From NCBI GenBank assembly GCA_944321455.1, contig CALULI010000006.1, positions 372,001 to 436,000 of the forward strand: a stretch of DNA of 64,000 nucleotides, in the 5' to 3' direction. The notes beneath the pieces are model-generated. The model had not been told where the DNA came from. It made no database searches and was given only the letters and a program-made list of their open reading frames with translations. A program made the position numbers and the translations under genes. The stretch's first letter is position 1; each line of letters starts with the position of its first letter. This DNA comes from an uncultured Eggerthellaceae bacterium. Its GTDB lineage: Bacteria > Actinomycetota > Coriobacteriia > Coriobacteriales > Eggerthellaceae. Positions 53,944 through 62,924 of the stretch are shown here, piece after piece.

Positions 53944-54963
53944 ATGGACGAAACGGTACTTCTTGGCCACGGAAGTGGCGGAACCATGATGAAGCGCATC
54001 ATTGATGAAGTGTTCTTTTCAGCCTATGCAGGTAGCGAATTGAAGCAGGGCAATGACGCAGCTTCTTTACCCACCAACCCTCAGGGGCGCTTGGCGTTTT
54101 CAACTGACAGCTTTGTGGTTACCCCTCACTTTTTCCCTGGCGGCGACATTGGCAAGCTGGCCATTTGCGGCACGGTCAATGACGTAGCCACATCAGGTGC
54201 CCTACCCAAGTTCATCAGCTGTGGCTTCATTTTGGAAGAGGGTTTCTCCGTAGCGGACTTGAAACGCATCTGCGCTTCCATGGCAGAAATGGCCGAAGAA
54301 GCAGGTGTTCACATTGTTACGGGTGATACTAAGGTAGTAAACCGTGGTCATGGTGATGGCGTATTCATTAACACCAGCGGTATTGGTTTTATTCCCGAAG
54401 GTGTTGATTTAAGTGGTGCCTACTGCAAGCCAGGTGACAAGATTTTGGTTACGGGCACGCTGGGAGACCACGGCATTACTATTATGAGTTGCCGCGAAGA
54501 GCTAAGCTTTTCGGCTGATATTCAAACAGATGCAGCGCCGCTGAACCACCTTATTGCTGATGTTATTGCGGCAGCTCCTGCAACGCGCTGCTTCCGCGAC
54601 CCAACCCGCGGCGGCCTTGCGTCAACGCTCAACGAACTTGCCGAACAATCCAACATTGACTTTGTGGTGGATGAAGATGCCATCCCCGTTAAGGATGCGG
54701 TCCGCGGTGCGTGCGAAATGCTTGGCTACGATGTGTATCAGGTAGCTAACGAAGGCAAGATGGTGTGCGTGGTTCCTGCCGATCAGGCTGATGCGGCCTT
54801 AGCGGCTATGCGCGCTAACAAATATGGTGCGGACGCTGCCATTATTGGTGAGGTTGTTGAAAAGCCAGCCGATCGCGACCCGCGCGTTTCTTTGCGTACG
54901 GGCTTTGGATCGCTACGTATCATGGATATGCTGGTAGGTGAACAGCTCCCCCGTATTTGTTAA
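53944..54963 (+). CDS. hypE: Hydrogenase maturation protein HypE
   Basis: HypE makes the cyanide ligands of [NiFe]-hydrogenase by dehydrating a thiocarboxamide on its C-terminal Cys. The 339-residue PurM/AIRS-fold protein starts VLLGHGSGGTMMKRII and has FSTDSFVVTP and GDTKVV. The C-terminus ends in PRIC, with the required terminal Cys. It is next to nikR, consistent with a nickel hydrogenase. Other hyp genes are not in the window. Confidence 0.95.
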   Translation: MDETVLLGHGSGGTMMKRIIDEVFFSAYAGSELKQGNDAASLPTNPQGRLAFSTDSFVVTPHFFPGGDIGKLAICGTVNDVATSGALPKFISCGFILEEGFSVADLKRICASMAEMAEEAGVHIVTGDTKVVNRGHGDGVFINTSGIGFIPEGVDLSGAYCKPGDKILVTGTLGDHGITIMSCREELSFSADIQTDAAPLNHLIADVIAAAPATRCFRDPTRGGLASTLNELAEQSNIDFVVDEDAIPVKDAVRGACEMLGYDVYQVANEGKMVCVVPADQADAALAAMRANKYGADAAIIGEVVEKPADRDPRVSLRTGFGSLRIMDMLVGEQLPRIC

Positions 54964-55102
54964 GTTTTCTACCATCCTTAGAAATTCTGAATAATCCTCT
55001 TGTATTTCAGCGAACTAATGGTATTTTGCGGCAAGGGGATTTTTCATTACTAACCTACATATAGATAAGTTACTGCCAGATAAAACGAAGGAAGAGGTTC
55101 CA

Positions 55103-55291
55103 ATGGCACATCCAGTAATTCTTGAAGACGAATGCATTGGTTGCGGTATTTGTATTGATGCTTGCCCACAGGGTGCAATTGAAGTTGTTGGCGGCGTTTG
55201 CGAAGTAGTTAACGAAGAAGCTTGCATCGCTTGCGGTGACTGCCTTGAAGAATGCCCAATGGGTGCAATCGAAGAGATTGTCGAAGACTAA
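55103..55291 (+). CDS. 2[4Fe-4S] ferredoxin
   Basis: A 62-residue clostridial-type ferredoxin. Two CxxCxxCxxxCP motifs are visible: CIGCGICIDACP and CIACGDCLEECP. It is acidic, as typical for low-potential electron carriers. The ATG at 55103 follows GAAGAGG. It is monocistronic with a good terminator. Confidence 0.95.
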   Translation: MAHPVILEDECIGCGICIDACPQGAIEVVGGVCEVVNEEACIACGDCLEECPMGAIEEIVED

Positions 55292-55374
55292 ATTTTAGGA
55301 TTTACTCCGAAGTTTAATAATCTTTTGGTCGGGTTCTTGTATGGGACCCACCACATATATGTTTTAGAAACAAG

Positions 55375-55410
55375 AAAAGAGCCTGTTGGTGTTTTCCAGC
55401 AGGCTCTTTT
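55375..55410 (+). terminator. Terminator after the ferredoxin gene
   Basis: A 15-bp stem (one G-T pair; arms 55375-55389 and 55396-55410) is followed by TTGTTTCTCTT. It is a strong intrinsic terminator. Confidence 0.85.
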
Positions 55411-55508
55411 TGTTTCTCTTGTAACCTTGCTGTCAAAATTCGAAAATGGCATTTGACCTGCGGAAATAATAAACACTCAAATAATCTGTTACAGATTCCT
55501 TACAAAAC

Positions 55509-55537
55509 TTGACAACGACGCACTTAGATTTTATTAT
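55509..55537 (+). promoter_or_regulatory. Promoter of the dnaK operon
   Basis: TTGACA (55509-55514) and TATTAT (55532-55537) are spaced 17 bases apart, about 105 bases before the dnaK ATG. A hairpin (AGGTCC/GGACCT, 55552-55570) lies in the leader. A 9/14 resemblance to the HspR (HAIR) site overlaps the -35 at 55508-55528 but is too weak to call. Confidence 0.7.
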
Positions 55538-55641
55538 GCTTGGTAACAGAAAGGTCCTGCAGTGGGACCTGGAAGGTATTACTAAGGTAAAAGCAGACGA
55601 TCGAGCATCTAGCTAGATCACAACTGAAAGGACATAAACAA

Positions 55642-57543
55642 ATGGGAAAGATCATCGGTATTGACTTGGGCACTACCAATTCAGCGATGGCAGTGATGGA
55701 AGGCTCTGAGCCTGAAATTCTTATTAACGCTGAAGGCGATCGTACAACGCCATCCGTTGTTGGCTTTGGCAAAGACGGCGAACGCGTTGTTGGTAAAGCT
55801 GCAAAGAACAAGGCAGTTACCAACCCTGAAAATACGGTTTCATCAGTAAAGCGTTTCATTGGTCGTTCTTTTGCTGAAACGGGCGAAGAGCAGAAAACCG
55901 TTACCTACAAGGTAGAAGAAGGCAACGGCGGCCGTGCAGTGGTAGATATTGAAGGCAAAGACTACATGCCTGAAGAAATTTCTGCCATGGTTTTGCAGAA
56001 GATCAAGGCAGACGCTGAAAAGCGCGTAGGCAGCCCAATCACGCAGGCAGTTATTACCGTTCCTGCTTACTTTAACGACGCACAGCGTCAGGCAACCAAG
56101 GACGCAGGCAAGATTGCTGGCTTGGAAGTTCTTCGTATTATCAACGAACCTACTGCAGCAGCTTTGGCTTACGGTCTTGATAAGGCCAACAAGGACCAGA
56201 AGGTTTTGGTATTCGACCTTGGTGGTGGTACCTTCGACGTTTCGGTACTTGAATTGGGCGACGGTGTATTTGAGGTTTGCTCCACCGCTGGTGACAACCA
56301 CCTGGGCGGTGATGACTGGGATCAGCGCATCATTGATTGGTTGGCTGACAAGTTCCAGGCAGACCAGGGCGTAGACCTTCGCGGTGACAAGATTGCTATG
56401 CAGCGTCTGAAGGAAGCAGCTGAAAAGGCAAAGATGGAACTTTCTTCTACGTCTCAATCCACCATCAATCTGCCATTCATTTCGGCTGGTGCTGCAGGTC
56501 CTTTGCACATGGATTACACGCTTACGCGTGCTGAATTCGAGCGCATCACCAAGGACTTGCTTGATCGCTGCAAGAAGCCAGTTGAGCAGGCACTGCGCGA
56601 CGCTGGTTTGCAGACGGGCGACGTTAACGAAGTAATTTTGGTTGGCGGTTCAACCCGTATGCCAGCTGTTCAGGAATTGGTAAAGACCATGACGGGCAAG
56701 GATCCTAACATGTCCGTAAATCCTGACGAGGTAGTTGCTATGGGCGCAGCTGTTCAGGGCGGCGTTTTGGCAGGCGATGTTGAAGGCATTCTGCTTCTTG
56801 ACGTAACGCCTTTGTCCTTGGGTGTTGAAACCATGGGCGGCGTTATGACCAAGATGATTGAGCGCAACACCACCATTCCTACCCGCAAGACTGAAATTTA
56901 TTCCACCGCAGCTGATAACCAGACTTCGGTAGAGATTCATGTTCTTCAGGGCGAACGTGAAATGGCATCTGACAACAAGACGCTGGGCAGGTTCCAGTTG
57001 AACGGCATTCCTGCAGCACGTCGTGGCGTTCCTCAAATCGAAGTTACCTTCGACATTGACGCAAACGGCATCGTGAACGTATCAGCTAAGGATCTGAGCA
57101 CGGGCAAGCAGCAGCAGATCACCATTTCTGGTTCTACGGCTCTGACTGACGACGAAGTAGATCGTATGGTTAAGGACGCAGAAGCTCACGCAGAAGAAGA
57201 CAAGCTGCGCAAGGAAGAAGTTGAAACGCGCAACAACTGCGATTCGCTGATCAACGCAACCGAAACCACCTTGAATGATCTGGGTGACAAGGTAAGCGCT
57301 GATGTTAAGAAGCAGACCGAAGACGCTATCGCTCAGGCAAAGGCTGCTCTTGAAGGCACCGACACGGCTGCAATCAAGGCTGCTACGGAAAACTTGCAGC
57401 AGGCAGGCTACAAGCTGGCAGAAGTTGCTTACAGCACCAACGATGCTCAGGCAGCAGCAGGCGCTCAGCAGACTCAGGCAGATGATGGTACGGTTGAGGC
57501 TGACTTCGAAGTTGTTGATGACGACGACAAGAAAGAAAACTAA
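55642..57543 (+). CDS. dnaK: Chaperone DnaK (Hsp70)
   Basis: The ATP-dependent Hsp70, 633 residues. The ATPase domain starts [20 protein letters not shown] and has the phosphate 2 motif [10 protein letters not shown]. The linker region is typical ([17 protein letters not shown]). The lid and an Ala/Gln-rich, acidic C-terminus ending [12 protein letters not shown] follow. It is first in the operon with grpE, dnaJ, hspR and clpB, the actinobacterial arrangement. Confidence 0.97.
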   Translation: MGKIIGIDLGTTNSAMAVMEGSEPEILINAEGDRTTPSVVGFGKDGERVVGKAAKNKAVTNPENTVSSVKRFIGRSFAETGEEQKTVTYKVEEGNGGRAVVDIEGKDYMPEEISAMVLQKIKADAEKRVGSPITQAVITVPAYFNDAQRQATKDAGKIAGLEVLRIINEPTAAALAYGLDKANKDQKVLVFDLGGGTFDVSVLELGDGVFEVCSTAGDNHLGGDDWDQRIIDWLADKFQADQGVDLRGDKIAMQRLKEAAEKAKMELSSTSQSTINLPFISAGAAGPLHMDYTLTRAEFERITKDLLDRCKKPVEQALRDAGLQTGDVNEVILVGGSTRMPAVQELVKTMTGKDPNMSVNPDEVVAMGAAVQGGVLAGDVEGILLLDVTPLSLGVETMGGVMTKMIERNTTIPTRKTEIYSTAADNQTSVEIHVLQGEREMASDNKTLGRFQLNGIPAARRGVPQIEVTFDIDANGIVNVSAKDLSTGKQQQITISGSTALTDDEVDRMVKDAEAHAEEDKLRKEEVETRNNCDSLINATETTLNDLGDKVSADVKKQTEDAIAQAKAALEGTDTAAIKAATENLQQAGYKLAEVAYSTNDAQAAAGAQQTQADDGTVEADFEVVDDDDKKEN

Positions 57544-57545
57544 TC

Positions 57546-58196
57546 ATGGCAGCCCCGAACACGGACGAAGTACGGGAAGAAACTGAAACTACGGCTTCCG
57601 CAGACGCGGAGGCCGTAGAGGCCGAAGTTTTGGACGAAGAAACCGAATCCTCTTCCAATGAACAGCCACAGGAAGATTCAGATACTTCTTCAGAAGAGCA
57701 TCCGACCACAGACGAAATGGTGGCTAAAGCTCAGAGTGAAGCGAAGGAATGGCAAGACAAGTATCTTCGTCTTCACGCTGAATGGGATACGTATCGCCGC
57801 CGCATGAACGAACAGCGCGAAGAAGAGCGTGCTCGTGCGACGGAGAAACTGGTTGAAGGTTTGATCCCTGCTATTGATGACTTTGAGCGCTCCATTGCGT
57901 ACGCCGAACAAAACGGTGAAAAAGGATTGCTTGAAGGCATTAAAGCAGTGCACACCAAGATCAATGAGATTTTGGCCAAGGAAGGCGTTGAGGTCATTGA
58001 TCCAGCAGGTGAGCCATTTGATGCGCTTTCTGCACAAGCAGTTGCAACCGTTGATGACACCAGCGTTCCTGATGAAACGGTAGCCGAGGTTTACCAGAAG
58101 GGTTATCGCATGGGGAACAAGGTTATTCGTTCCGCAATGGTAACGGTTGCGGTTGGCGGTCCAAAGCGCGAAGAACCTGAAACTGACGAAGACTAA
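57546..58196 (+). CDS. grpE: Nucleotide exchange factor GrpE
   Basis: The exchange factor for DnaK, 216 residues. The N-terminal about 60 residues are acidic and Ser-rich. A long coiled coil follows (DEMVAKAQSEAKEWQDKYLR), with RLHAEWDTYRRRMNEQREEE as family signature. The C-terminal beta domain ends VYQKGYRMGNKVIRSAMVTV. It starts 2 bases after dnaK. Confidence 0.95.
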   Translation: MAAPNTDEVREETETTASADAEAVEAEVLDEETESSSNEQPQEDSDTSSEEHPTTDEMVAKAQSEAKEWQDKYLRLHAEWDTYRRRMNEQREEERARATEKLVEGLIPAIDDFERSIAYAEQNGEKGLLEGIKAVHTKINEILAKEGVEVIDPAGEPFDALSAQAVATVDDTSVPDETVAEVYQKGYRMGNKVIRSAMVTVAVGGPKREEPETDED

Positions 58197-58286
58197 TAGG
58201 TAACGAATAACAAGGCTGTGTTGCACGCGGCGCATGAAGAAACATCAGGCGCGTTGCACACACCATTTGGAGATAGATGTATGTAG

Positions 58287-58312
58287 GAAGGCGGGACACA
58301 TTACCCGCCTTC
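58287..58312 (+). terminator. Hairpin between grpE and dnaJ
   Basis: GAAGGCGGG / CCCGCCTTC (9-bp arms 58287-58295 and 58304-58312) followed by TGTTT. It may act as an attenuator lowering dnaJ-hspR-clpB expression relative to dnaK-grpE. Confidence 0.55.
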
Positions 58313-58337
58313 TGTTTAGGAAAGAGAGGTGGAACGT

Positions 58338-59264
58338 ATGGCAGCTACTCCTGATTACTACAAGACGCTAGGCGTTCCACGTAATGCCACAGAAGATGAA
58401 ATTAAAAAGGCGTTTCGTAAGCTTGCCCGCAAGCATCATCCTGATGCGGGTGGCGATGAAGCGAAGTTCAAAGAGATTAACGAAGCCTACGAGGTTTTGA
58501 GCGACGAAAAAAAGCGTAAGCTCTACGACCAGTATGGTACGGCCAACGAAAACCAGATCCCTCATGGATGGGGTGGCGCTGCAGCAGGTGGCAACCCGTT
58601 TGCAGGTGCTGGATTTGGCAGCTGGGCCGATATCTTGGAGCAGCTTCGCAACGGTGAAGGCGCGTTTGGTACCGAATGGAATTTCGGCGGCCAAGGACAG
58701 CCGCGTCCACGTAAAGGCAAGGACGTCACCGTGTCGATGAACGTAAGCTTTGACGAAGCGTTTGCAGGTTGTGAAAAGAAGGTAAAGGTTCGCAAGCCTG
58801 GCTCGACGGAAAAGGAATCGTTGACCATAAAGATTCCTGCTGGTGCTGTTGATGGCGGGCGCGTTCGCCTGAAAGGACGCGGCGCTGCAGGTACCAATGG
58901 CGGTCCCGATGGCGACCTTTTGGTAACCATTCACATCAGCGATCATCCGCTGTATACGCGTGATAAGGCTGATGTGTTGATGGATGCGCCTATTACGTTT
59001 GCCGAAGCTGCGCTGGGTGCGTCAATTGTGGTGCCTGCTCCTGATGGAACTAAGATTCGTTTGAAGATTCCTGCAGGAACCCAGGACAACACGGTGTTTA
59101 CAGCAAAGGGCAAAGGTGCGCCGCGCCTGGGCAAAAACGCCAGCGGGAATGGCAACCTGAAAGTAAAAGTTAAGGTACAGATTCCGCACACGCTGAATGA
59201 CCAGCAAAAAGCTGCTCTGGAAGCATTTGAGCGTGCAACAAGCGAATCTGTTCGGACGTGGTAA
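58338..59264 (+). CDS. DnaJ-family co-chaperone without zinc finger
   Basis: A J-domain protein of 308 residues that would stimulate DnaK. The J domain is intact ([20 protein letters not shown] with the HPD in KHHPDAGG). A Gly/Phe-rich part follows ([14 protein letters not shown]). The C-terminal substrate domain begins [18 protein letters not shown]. No CxxCxGxG repeats exist, so it is a class B (CbpA-like) protein and not a canonical DnaJ. The ATG at 58338 (MAATPDYYK) is chosen; a GTG at 58329 is also open. Confidence 0.92.
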   Translation: MAATPDYYKTLGVPRNATEDEIKKAFRKLARKHHPDAGGDEAKFKEINEAYEVLSDEKKRKLYDQYGTANENQIPHGWGGAAAGGNPFAGAGFGSWADILEQLRNGEGAFGTEWNFGGQGQPRPRKGKDVTVSMNVSFDEAFAGCEKKVKVRKPGSTEKESLTIKIPAGAVDGGRVRLKGRGAAGTNGGPDGDLLVTIHISDHPLYTRDKADVLMDAPITFAEAALGASIVVPAPDGTKIRLKIPAGTQDNTVFTAKGKGAPRLGKNASGNGNLKVKVKVQIPHTLNDQQKAALEAFERATSESVRTW

Positions 59265-59322
59265 GCGTGAACGAAGCCGTATTTGAAGTAGACATCTACG
59301 CACAAGACATAAACGAAGTAAG

Positions 59323-59358
59323 CAAACAAAGAAACGTGCACAAACAAAGAAACGTACA
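59323..59358. repeat. Two tandem 18-bp units before hspR
   Basis: CAAACAAAGAAACGTGCA and CAAACAAAGAAACGTACA follow each other directly, differing at one base, in the gap between dnaJ and hspR. Confidence 0.75.
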
Positions 59359-59381
59359 GAACGAAAAAGAGGAGCGAAGAC

Positions 59382-59765
59382 ATGGCCATGAATGATAGAG
59401 ACAGACCGCTGTATATGATTAGTGTTGCAGCGGAGTTAGCAGGCGTTCATCCCCAGACTCTTCGCATGTATGAACAGAAGGGTTTGGTAACGCCGCAGCG
59501 TACCAGCGGCAACACCCGTATGTATTCGCAGGCAGATATTGATCGACTCCAGTTGATCAACGATCTGACGAGCGAAGGAATTAATTTGGCAGGCGTCATT
59601 CGCATTCTTGATTTGCAGGGGCGCCTGGAAGAGCGCGATCGCGAAATTGATGCGCTGCACAAGCGCGTTCGCCGTTTGGCTGATCGCGTGCATGAATTAG
59701 AAACGCGCGAGAGTGTGAATTCTCTGGTGCGTGCGACAACGCTTGAATTAAGGCGTTTGTCATAA
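59382..59765 (+). CDS. hspR: MerR-family heat-shock regulator HspR
   Basis: A 127-residue MerR-type repressor of the dnaK operon. The HTH core is PLYMISVAAELAGVHPQTLR followed by MYEQKGLVTPQRTSGNTRMY, which is the HspR pattern. The C-terminus is a coiled coil (LEERDREIDALHKRVRRLAD). In actinobacteria HspR represses with DnaK as corepressor. It lies between the co-chaperone and clpB. The ATG at 59382 follows GAGGAGCGAAGAC. Confidence 0.93.
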   Translation: MAMNDRDRPLYMISVAAELAGVHPQTLRMYEQKGLVTPQRTSGNTRMYSQADIDRLQLINDLTSEGINLAGVIRILDLQGRLEERDREIDALHKRVRRLADRVHELETRESVNSLVRATTLELRRLS

Positions 59766-59786
59766 AAGGTGATAAGGAGGACTCCT

Positions 59787-62537
59787 ATGAGGTTCGACAA
59801 ACTTGCTTTGACGGCACAGGAGGCATTGCAGTCCGCAATGGGCATTGCGGGAGAAAAGCAGGCGGGCTCTGTTGAACCCCTGCACTTGTTGGATGCCTTG
59901 CTGACGTCAGGTGAAAATAATATGAACGCGATTATTGCGCGTATTGGTGCTGACCCTGCTTTGTTGAAGCAGCGTGTGGCTGAAGAGGAAGACCGTGCGC
60001 CTAAGGTGCAAAACGCGGGCTTTATGGGCATGGCGGTTCCTTCCCAGGACTTTATTAACACGATGGATCGCGCCGTCAAAATTGCAGAAAAGCTAGGCGA
60101 TTCGTACGCCACCAGCGAGCACTTGCTTATTGCGCTTTCAGAAGACAAGGGTAGCGCGGGCCGCATTTTGAATGATGCGGGCGTGACGCGTGCCAACATT
60201 GAAGAGGCGTATACCGAACTTCGCGGTGATACGCGTGTGACGGATGCGCAGAGCAAGGCTGAATTTGAGGTGCTTGAGCAGTACGGCAACAACCTGACCC
60301 AGGCAGCGCGCGAAGGCAAGCTTGATCCTGTTATTGGTCGTTCGGAAGAAATTCGTCGTACCATTCAGGTGCTTTCGCGTCGTACGAAAAACAACCCCGT
60401 ACTTATTGGTGAACCGGGTACAGGCAAGACGGCTATTGTCGAAGGCTTGGCGCAGCGTATTGTTGCAGGCGATGTGCCTTCCAGCTTGAAGGACCGCGAG
60501 CTGATTGCGCTTGACTTGCCTGCCATGCTTGCGGGTGCGAAGTATCGTGGCGAATTCGAAGACCGCTTGAAGGCAGTGCTGCGTGAAGTGAAGCAGTCCG
60601 ATGGGCAGATTATTCTGTTTATTGACGAATTGCACACCATTGTTGGTGCGGGCTCTACGGGCGATAGCTCCATGGATGCGGGCAACATGCTCAAGCCAGC
60701 GCTTGCTCGTGGTGAACTTCATGCTATTGGCGCTACCACGCTTGATGAATATCGCAAATACATTGAAAAGGACGCGGCGCTTGAGCGCAGGTTCCAGCCT
60801 GTGTTGGTGGGCGAACCTTCCGTTGAGGATACCATTGCTATTTTGCGTGGCTTGAAGGAAAAGTACGAAATCCATCACGGCGTTCGCATTACGGACTCCG
60901 CGTTGGTTGCAGCAGCAGAGCTGTCTAACCGCTACATTTCTGACAGGTTCTTGCCTGACAAGGCCATTGACCTGATGGACGAAGCGGCCAGCCGCCTGCG
61001 AATTGAAATTGACAGCATGCCTGAAGAAGTTGATATTGCTGAGCGTAAGTTGACCCAGATGCAAATTGAAGAGCAGGCTCTGATGAAGGAAACGGACGAG
61101 CCAAGCAAGGAGCGTTTGGAATCGCTTCGTAAAGAAATTTCTGCAGCGCGTGAAAAGCTTGATGCGCGCAAGGCTGAATGGAAAAACGAAAAGGACGTCA
61201 TTGTTAACGTTCAGTCGCTGAAGGCCGAAATTGAAGCAGCACAAACCGAAGAAGAGCGTGCTACCCGTGAAGGCGACTTGGCCCGTGCTTCCGAGCTGCG
61301 ATATGGCACCATTCCTTCGTTGCGTGCACGCTTGGAGGATGCAGAGGCGCTGCTTGAAAGCCGCCAGGAAGATGGCGCCATCCTGAAAGAGGAAGTAACC
61401 GACGAAGAAATTGCTGAAGTTGTTTCTGCATGGACGGGCATTCCTGTGACCAAGATGATGCAGGGCGAAATGTCCAAGCTGGTGGATCTGGAAGCCAAGC
61501 TGCATGAGCGCGTTATTGGTCAGGATGAAGCCGTGGCTGCGGTGGCAGGCGCTATTCGTCGTAACCGCGCAGGCCTGTCTGATCCTGACAAGCCTATTGG
61601 TAGCTTCCTGTTCTTGGGCCCAACGGGTGTTGGTAAGACTGAGCTTGCAAAGGCGCTGGCAGAATTTATGTTTGACAGCGAAAAAGCCATGGTTCGCATT
61701 GATATGTCTGAATACATGGAAAAGTTCAGCGTTCAGCGTTTGATTGGTGCCCCTCCAGGATATGTGGGTTATGACGAAGGTGGTCAGCTGACGGAAGCAG
61801 TTCGCCGCAAGCCGTATTCGGTAGTTCTGCTTGACGAAATTGAAAAGGCACATCCTGATGTGTTCAACATTTTGTTGCAAGTGCTGGACGATGGCCGTCT
61901 AACTGACGGTCAGGGCCGTGTGGTCAGCTTCAAGAACTCCATCATTATTATGACCTCCAACATTGGTAGCCAGATCATTCGTGATCGCTCCGCCCAGGAA
62001 CACCAGACCATGGGTGACATGGTGGAGAGCATGGTTAAGATGACGCCTGAAGAAGCAACGAAGAAGATGGCAGATTTCGCTAACAAGATGAATGATGCCC
62101 TTCGTTCTACCTTCCGCCCTGAATTCTTGAACCGTATTGATGACATCATTACGTTCAACGAACTGAGTATTGCCAACATGGAGCCTATTGTGGACTTGCA
62201 GCTTAAAGATGTTCGCGAGCGTTTGCATGATCGCCGCATTGACCTTGAGGTAAGCCCTGCCGCGCTTGAACGTTTGGCTATTGACGGCTTTGATCCTGTC
62301 TATGGCGCTCGTCCGCTGAAGCGCTTGATTCAGCGTGAAGTGGTTGACCGTGTGGCAACGGCAATCATCGAAGGCAAGGTTGCTGATGGTGCTCAGGTGG
62401 TGCTTGATCTTGATAATGACGGCAACTATGACGTGGCCATCCACAACAAGGCAGGTGCCTTGGTTGGCAACAACGATGAAAATCGTTTGATTGATGAGGC
62501 TAATGATTTGTTGGACGGCATTGATTTTGGCGAATAG
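59787..62537 (+). CDS. clpB: ATP-dependent disaggregase ClpB
   Basis: A Hsp100 that with DnaK dissolves protein aggregates. Two AAA+ domains: Walker A1 [15 protein letters not shown] and Walker A2 [15 protein letters not shown]. The ClpB-type coiled-coil middle domain lies between them (about residues 405-540, [20 protein letters not shown]). The N-terminal double Clp-N domain starts [14 protein letters not shown]. The start at 59787 has a perfect AAGGAGG ribosome-binding site, giving 916 residues. It is the last gene of the operon. A somewhat longer protein than E. coli ClpB (857). Confidence 0.96.
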   Translation: MRFDKLALTAQEALQSAMGIAGEKQAGSVEPLHLLDALLTSGENNMNAIIARIGADPALLKQRVAEEEDRAPKVQNAGFMGMAVPSQDFINTMDRAVKIAEKLGDSYATSEHLLIALSEDKGSAGRILNDAGVTRANIEEAYTELRGDTRVTDAQSKAEFEVLEQYGNNLTQAAREGKLDPVIGRSEEIRRTIQVLSRRTKNNPVLIGEPGTGKTAIVEGLAQRIVAGDVPSSLKDRELIALDLPAMLAGAKYRGEFEDRLKAVLREVKQSDGQIILFIDELHTIVGAGSTGDSSMDAGNMLKPALARGELHAIGATTLDEYRKYIEKDAALERRFQPVLVGEPSVEDTIAILRGLKEKYEIHHGVRITDSALVAAAELSNRYISDRFLPDKAIDLMDEAASRLRIEIDSMPEEVDIAERKLTQMQIEEQALMKETDEPSKERLESLRKEISAAREKLDARKAEWKNEKDVIVNVQSLKAEIEAAQTEEERATREGDLARASELRYGTIPSLRARLEDAEALLESRQEDGAILKEEVTDEEIAEVVSAWTGIPVTKMMQGEMSKLVDLEAKLHERVIGQDEAVAAVAGAIRRNRAGLSDPDKPIGSFLFLGPTGVGKTELAKALAEFMFDSEKAMVRIDMSEYMEKFSVQRLIGAPPGYVGYDEGGQLTEAVRRKPYSVVLLDEIEKAHPDVFNILLQVLDDGRLTDGQGRVVSFKNSIIIMTSNIGSQIIRDRSAQEHQTMGDMVESMVKMTPEEATKKMADFANKMNDALRSTFRPEFLNRIDDIITFNELSIANMEPIVDLQLKDVRERLHDRRIDLEVSPAALERLAIDGFDPVYGARPLKRLIQREVVDRVATAIIEGKVADGAQVVLDLDNDGNYDVAIHNKAGALVGNNDENRLIDEANDLLDGIDFGE

Positions 62538-62640
62538 TTCGGCAGCGTTGAGCACAATAGTTCGTGCCGCTGGACACAATAGTTCGGCGCCGTTGAACAC
62601 AGCAGCCAGGACCGTTGAGCACAATAGTTCGCGCCGCTTA
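62533..62640. repeat. Degenerate 22-23-bp tandem repeat after clpB
   Basis: Beginning at the clpB stop codon, units such as AATAGTTCGGCAGCGTTGAG, AATAGTTCGTGCCGCTGGAC and AATAGTTCGGCGCCGTTGAA, each followed by CAC, repeat four times. A partial fifth copy follows. No reading frame is expected. Confidence 0.75.
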
Positions 62641-62655
62641 AAAGCGCACTAAGAC

Positions 62656-62693
62656 CGCGCAGCATTATGATGTACACATCGTGATGCTGCGCG
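62656..62693 (+). terminator. Terminator after clpB
   Basis: CGCGCAGCAT / ATGCTGCGCG (10-bp perfect arms, 62656-62665 and 62684-62693) with an inner GATGT/ACATC pairing, followed by TTTTGTTATTT. Confidence 0.85.
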
Positions 62694-62721
62694 TTTTGTT
62701 ATTTCACCGAAAGGCGAACAA

Positions 62722-62727
62722 TATACT
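62722..62727 (+). promoter_or_regulatory. Candidate -10 of the small membrane peptide-trkH unit
   Basis: TATACT ends 12 bases before the ATG of the 47-residue gene, so the mRNA leader would be about 6 bases. No clear -35 is seen at standard spacing. Confidence 0.4.
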
Positions 62728-62739
62728 AGAATAGCCTCT

Positions 62740-62883
62740 ATGAAAAAAACCGATAACATAAAAGACCGCATCCTGGTTCCTGTTTCAGGCATTGGTGTTG
62801 TACTAACCAGCATCTTGGCGGGTCTTCTTGTGTTGTATCTGGTTACGATTGTGGTCCGCTTTTTGTTTTCGTTAGGCTCGTAA
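62740..62883 (+). CDS. 47-residue single-pass membrane protein upstream of trkH
   Basis: A short open frame: MKKTDNIKDRILVPVSGIG, a hydrophobic helix of about 26 residues (VVLTSILAGLLVLYLVTIVV), then RFLFSLGS. The Lys/Arg-rich start suggests the N-terminus is inside. No good ribosome-binding site is seen, but a -10 box lies just upstream. It ends 41 bases before the trkH-type gene. It could be an accessory peptide of the transporter (as KdpF is for Kdp) but no homologue is known to me. Confidence 0.5.
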   Translation: MKKTDNIKDRILVPVSGIGVVLTSILAGLLVLYLVTIVVRFLFSLGS

Positions 62884-62924
62884 TATGGCAACGATTGCAG
62901 ATAGGTCAATAAGGAGTTGCGCTC

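Noticed and set aside
55441-55641. HspR (HAIR) or CIRCE operator before dnaK
   Set aside because: Only a 9/14 match to the HAIR consensus at 55508-55528 and no CIRCE inverted repeat. Regulation by HspR is likely from gene context but no site can be called.
60138-61880. 580-residue open frame antisense to clpB
   Set aside because: It is a shadow of a well-supported gene, with no start signal and a composition rich in Arg/His/Cys/Phe typical of antisense frames.
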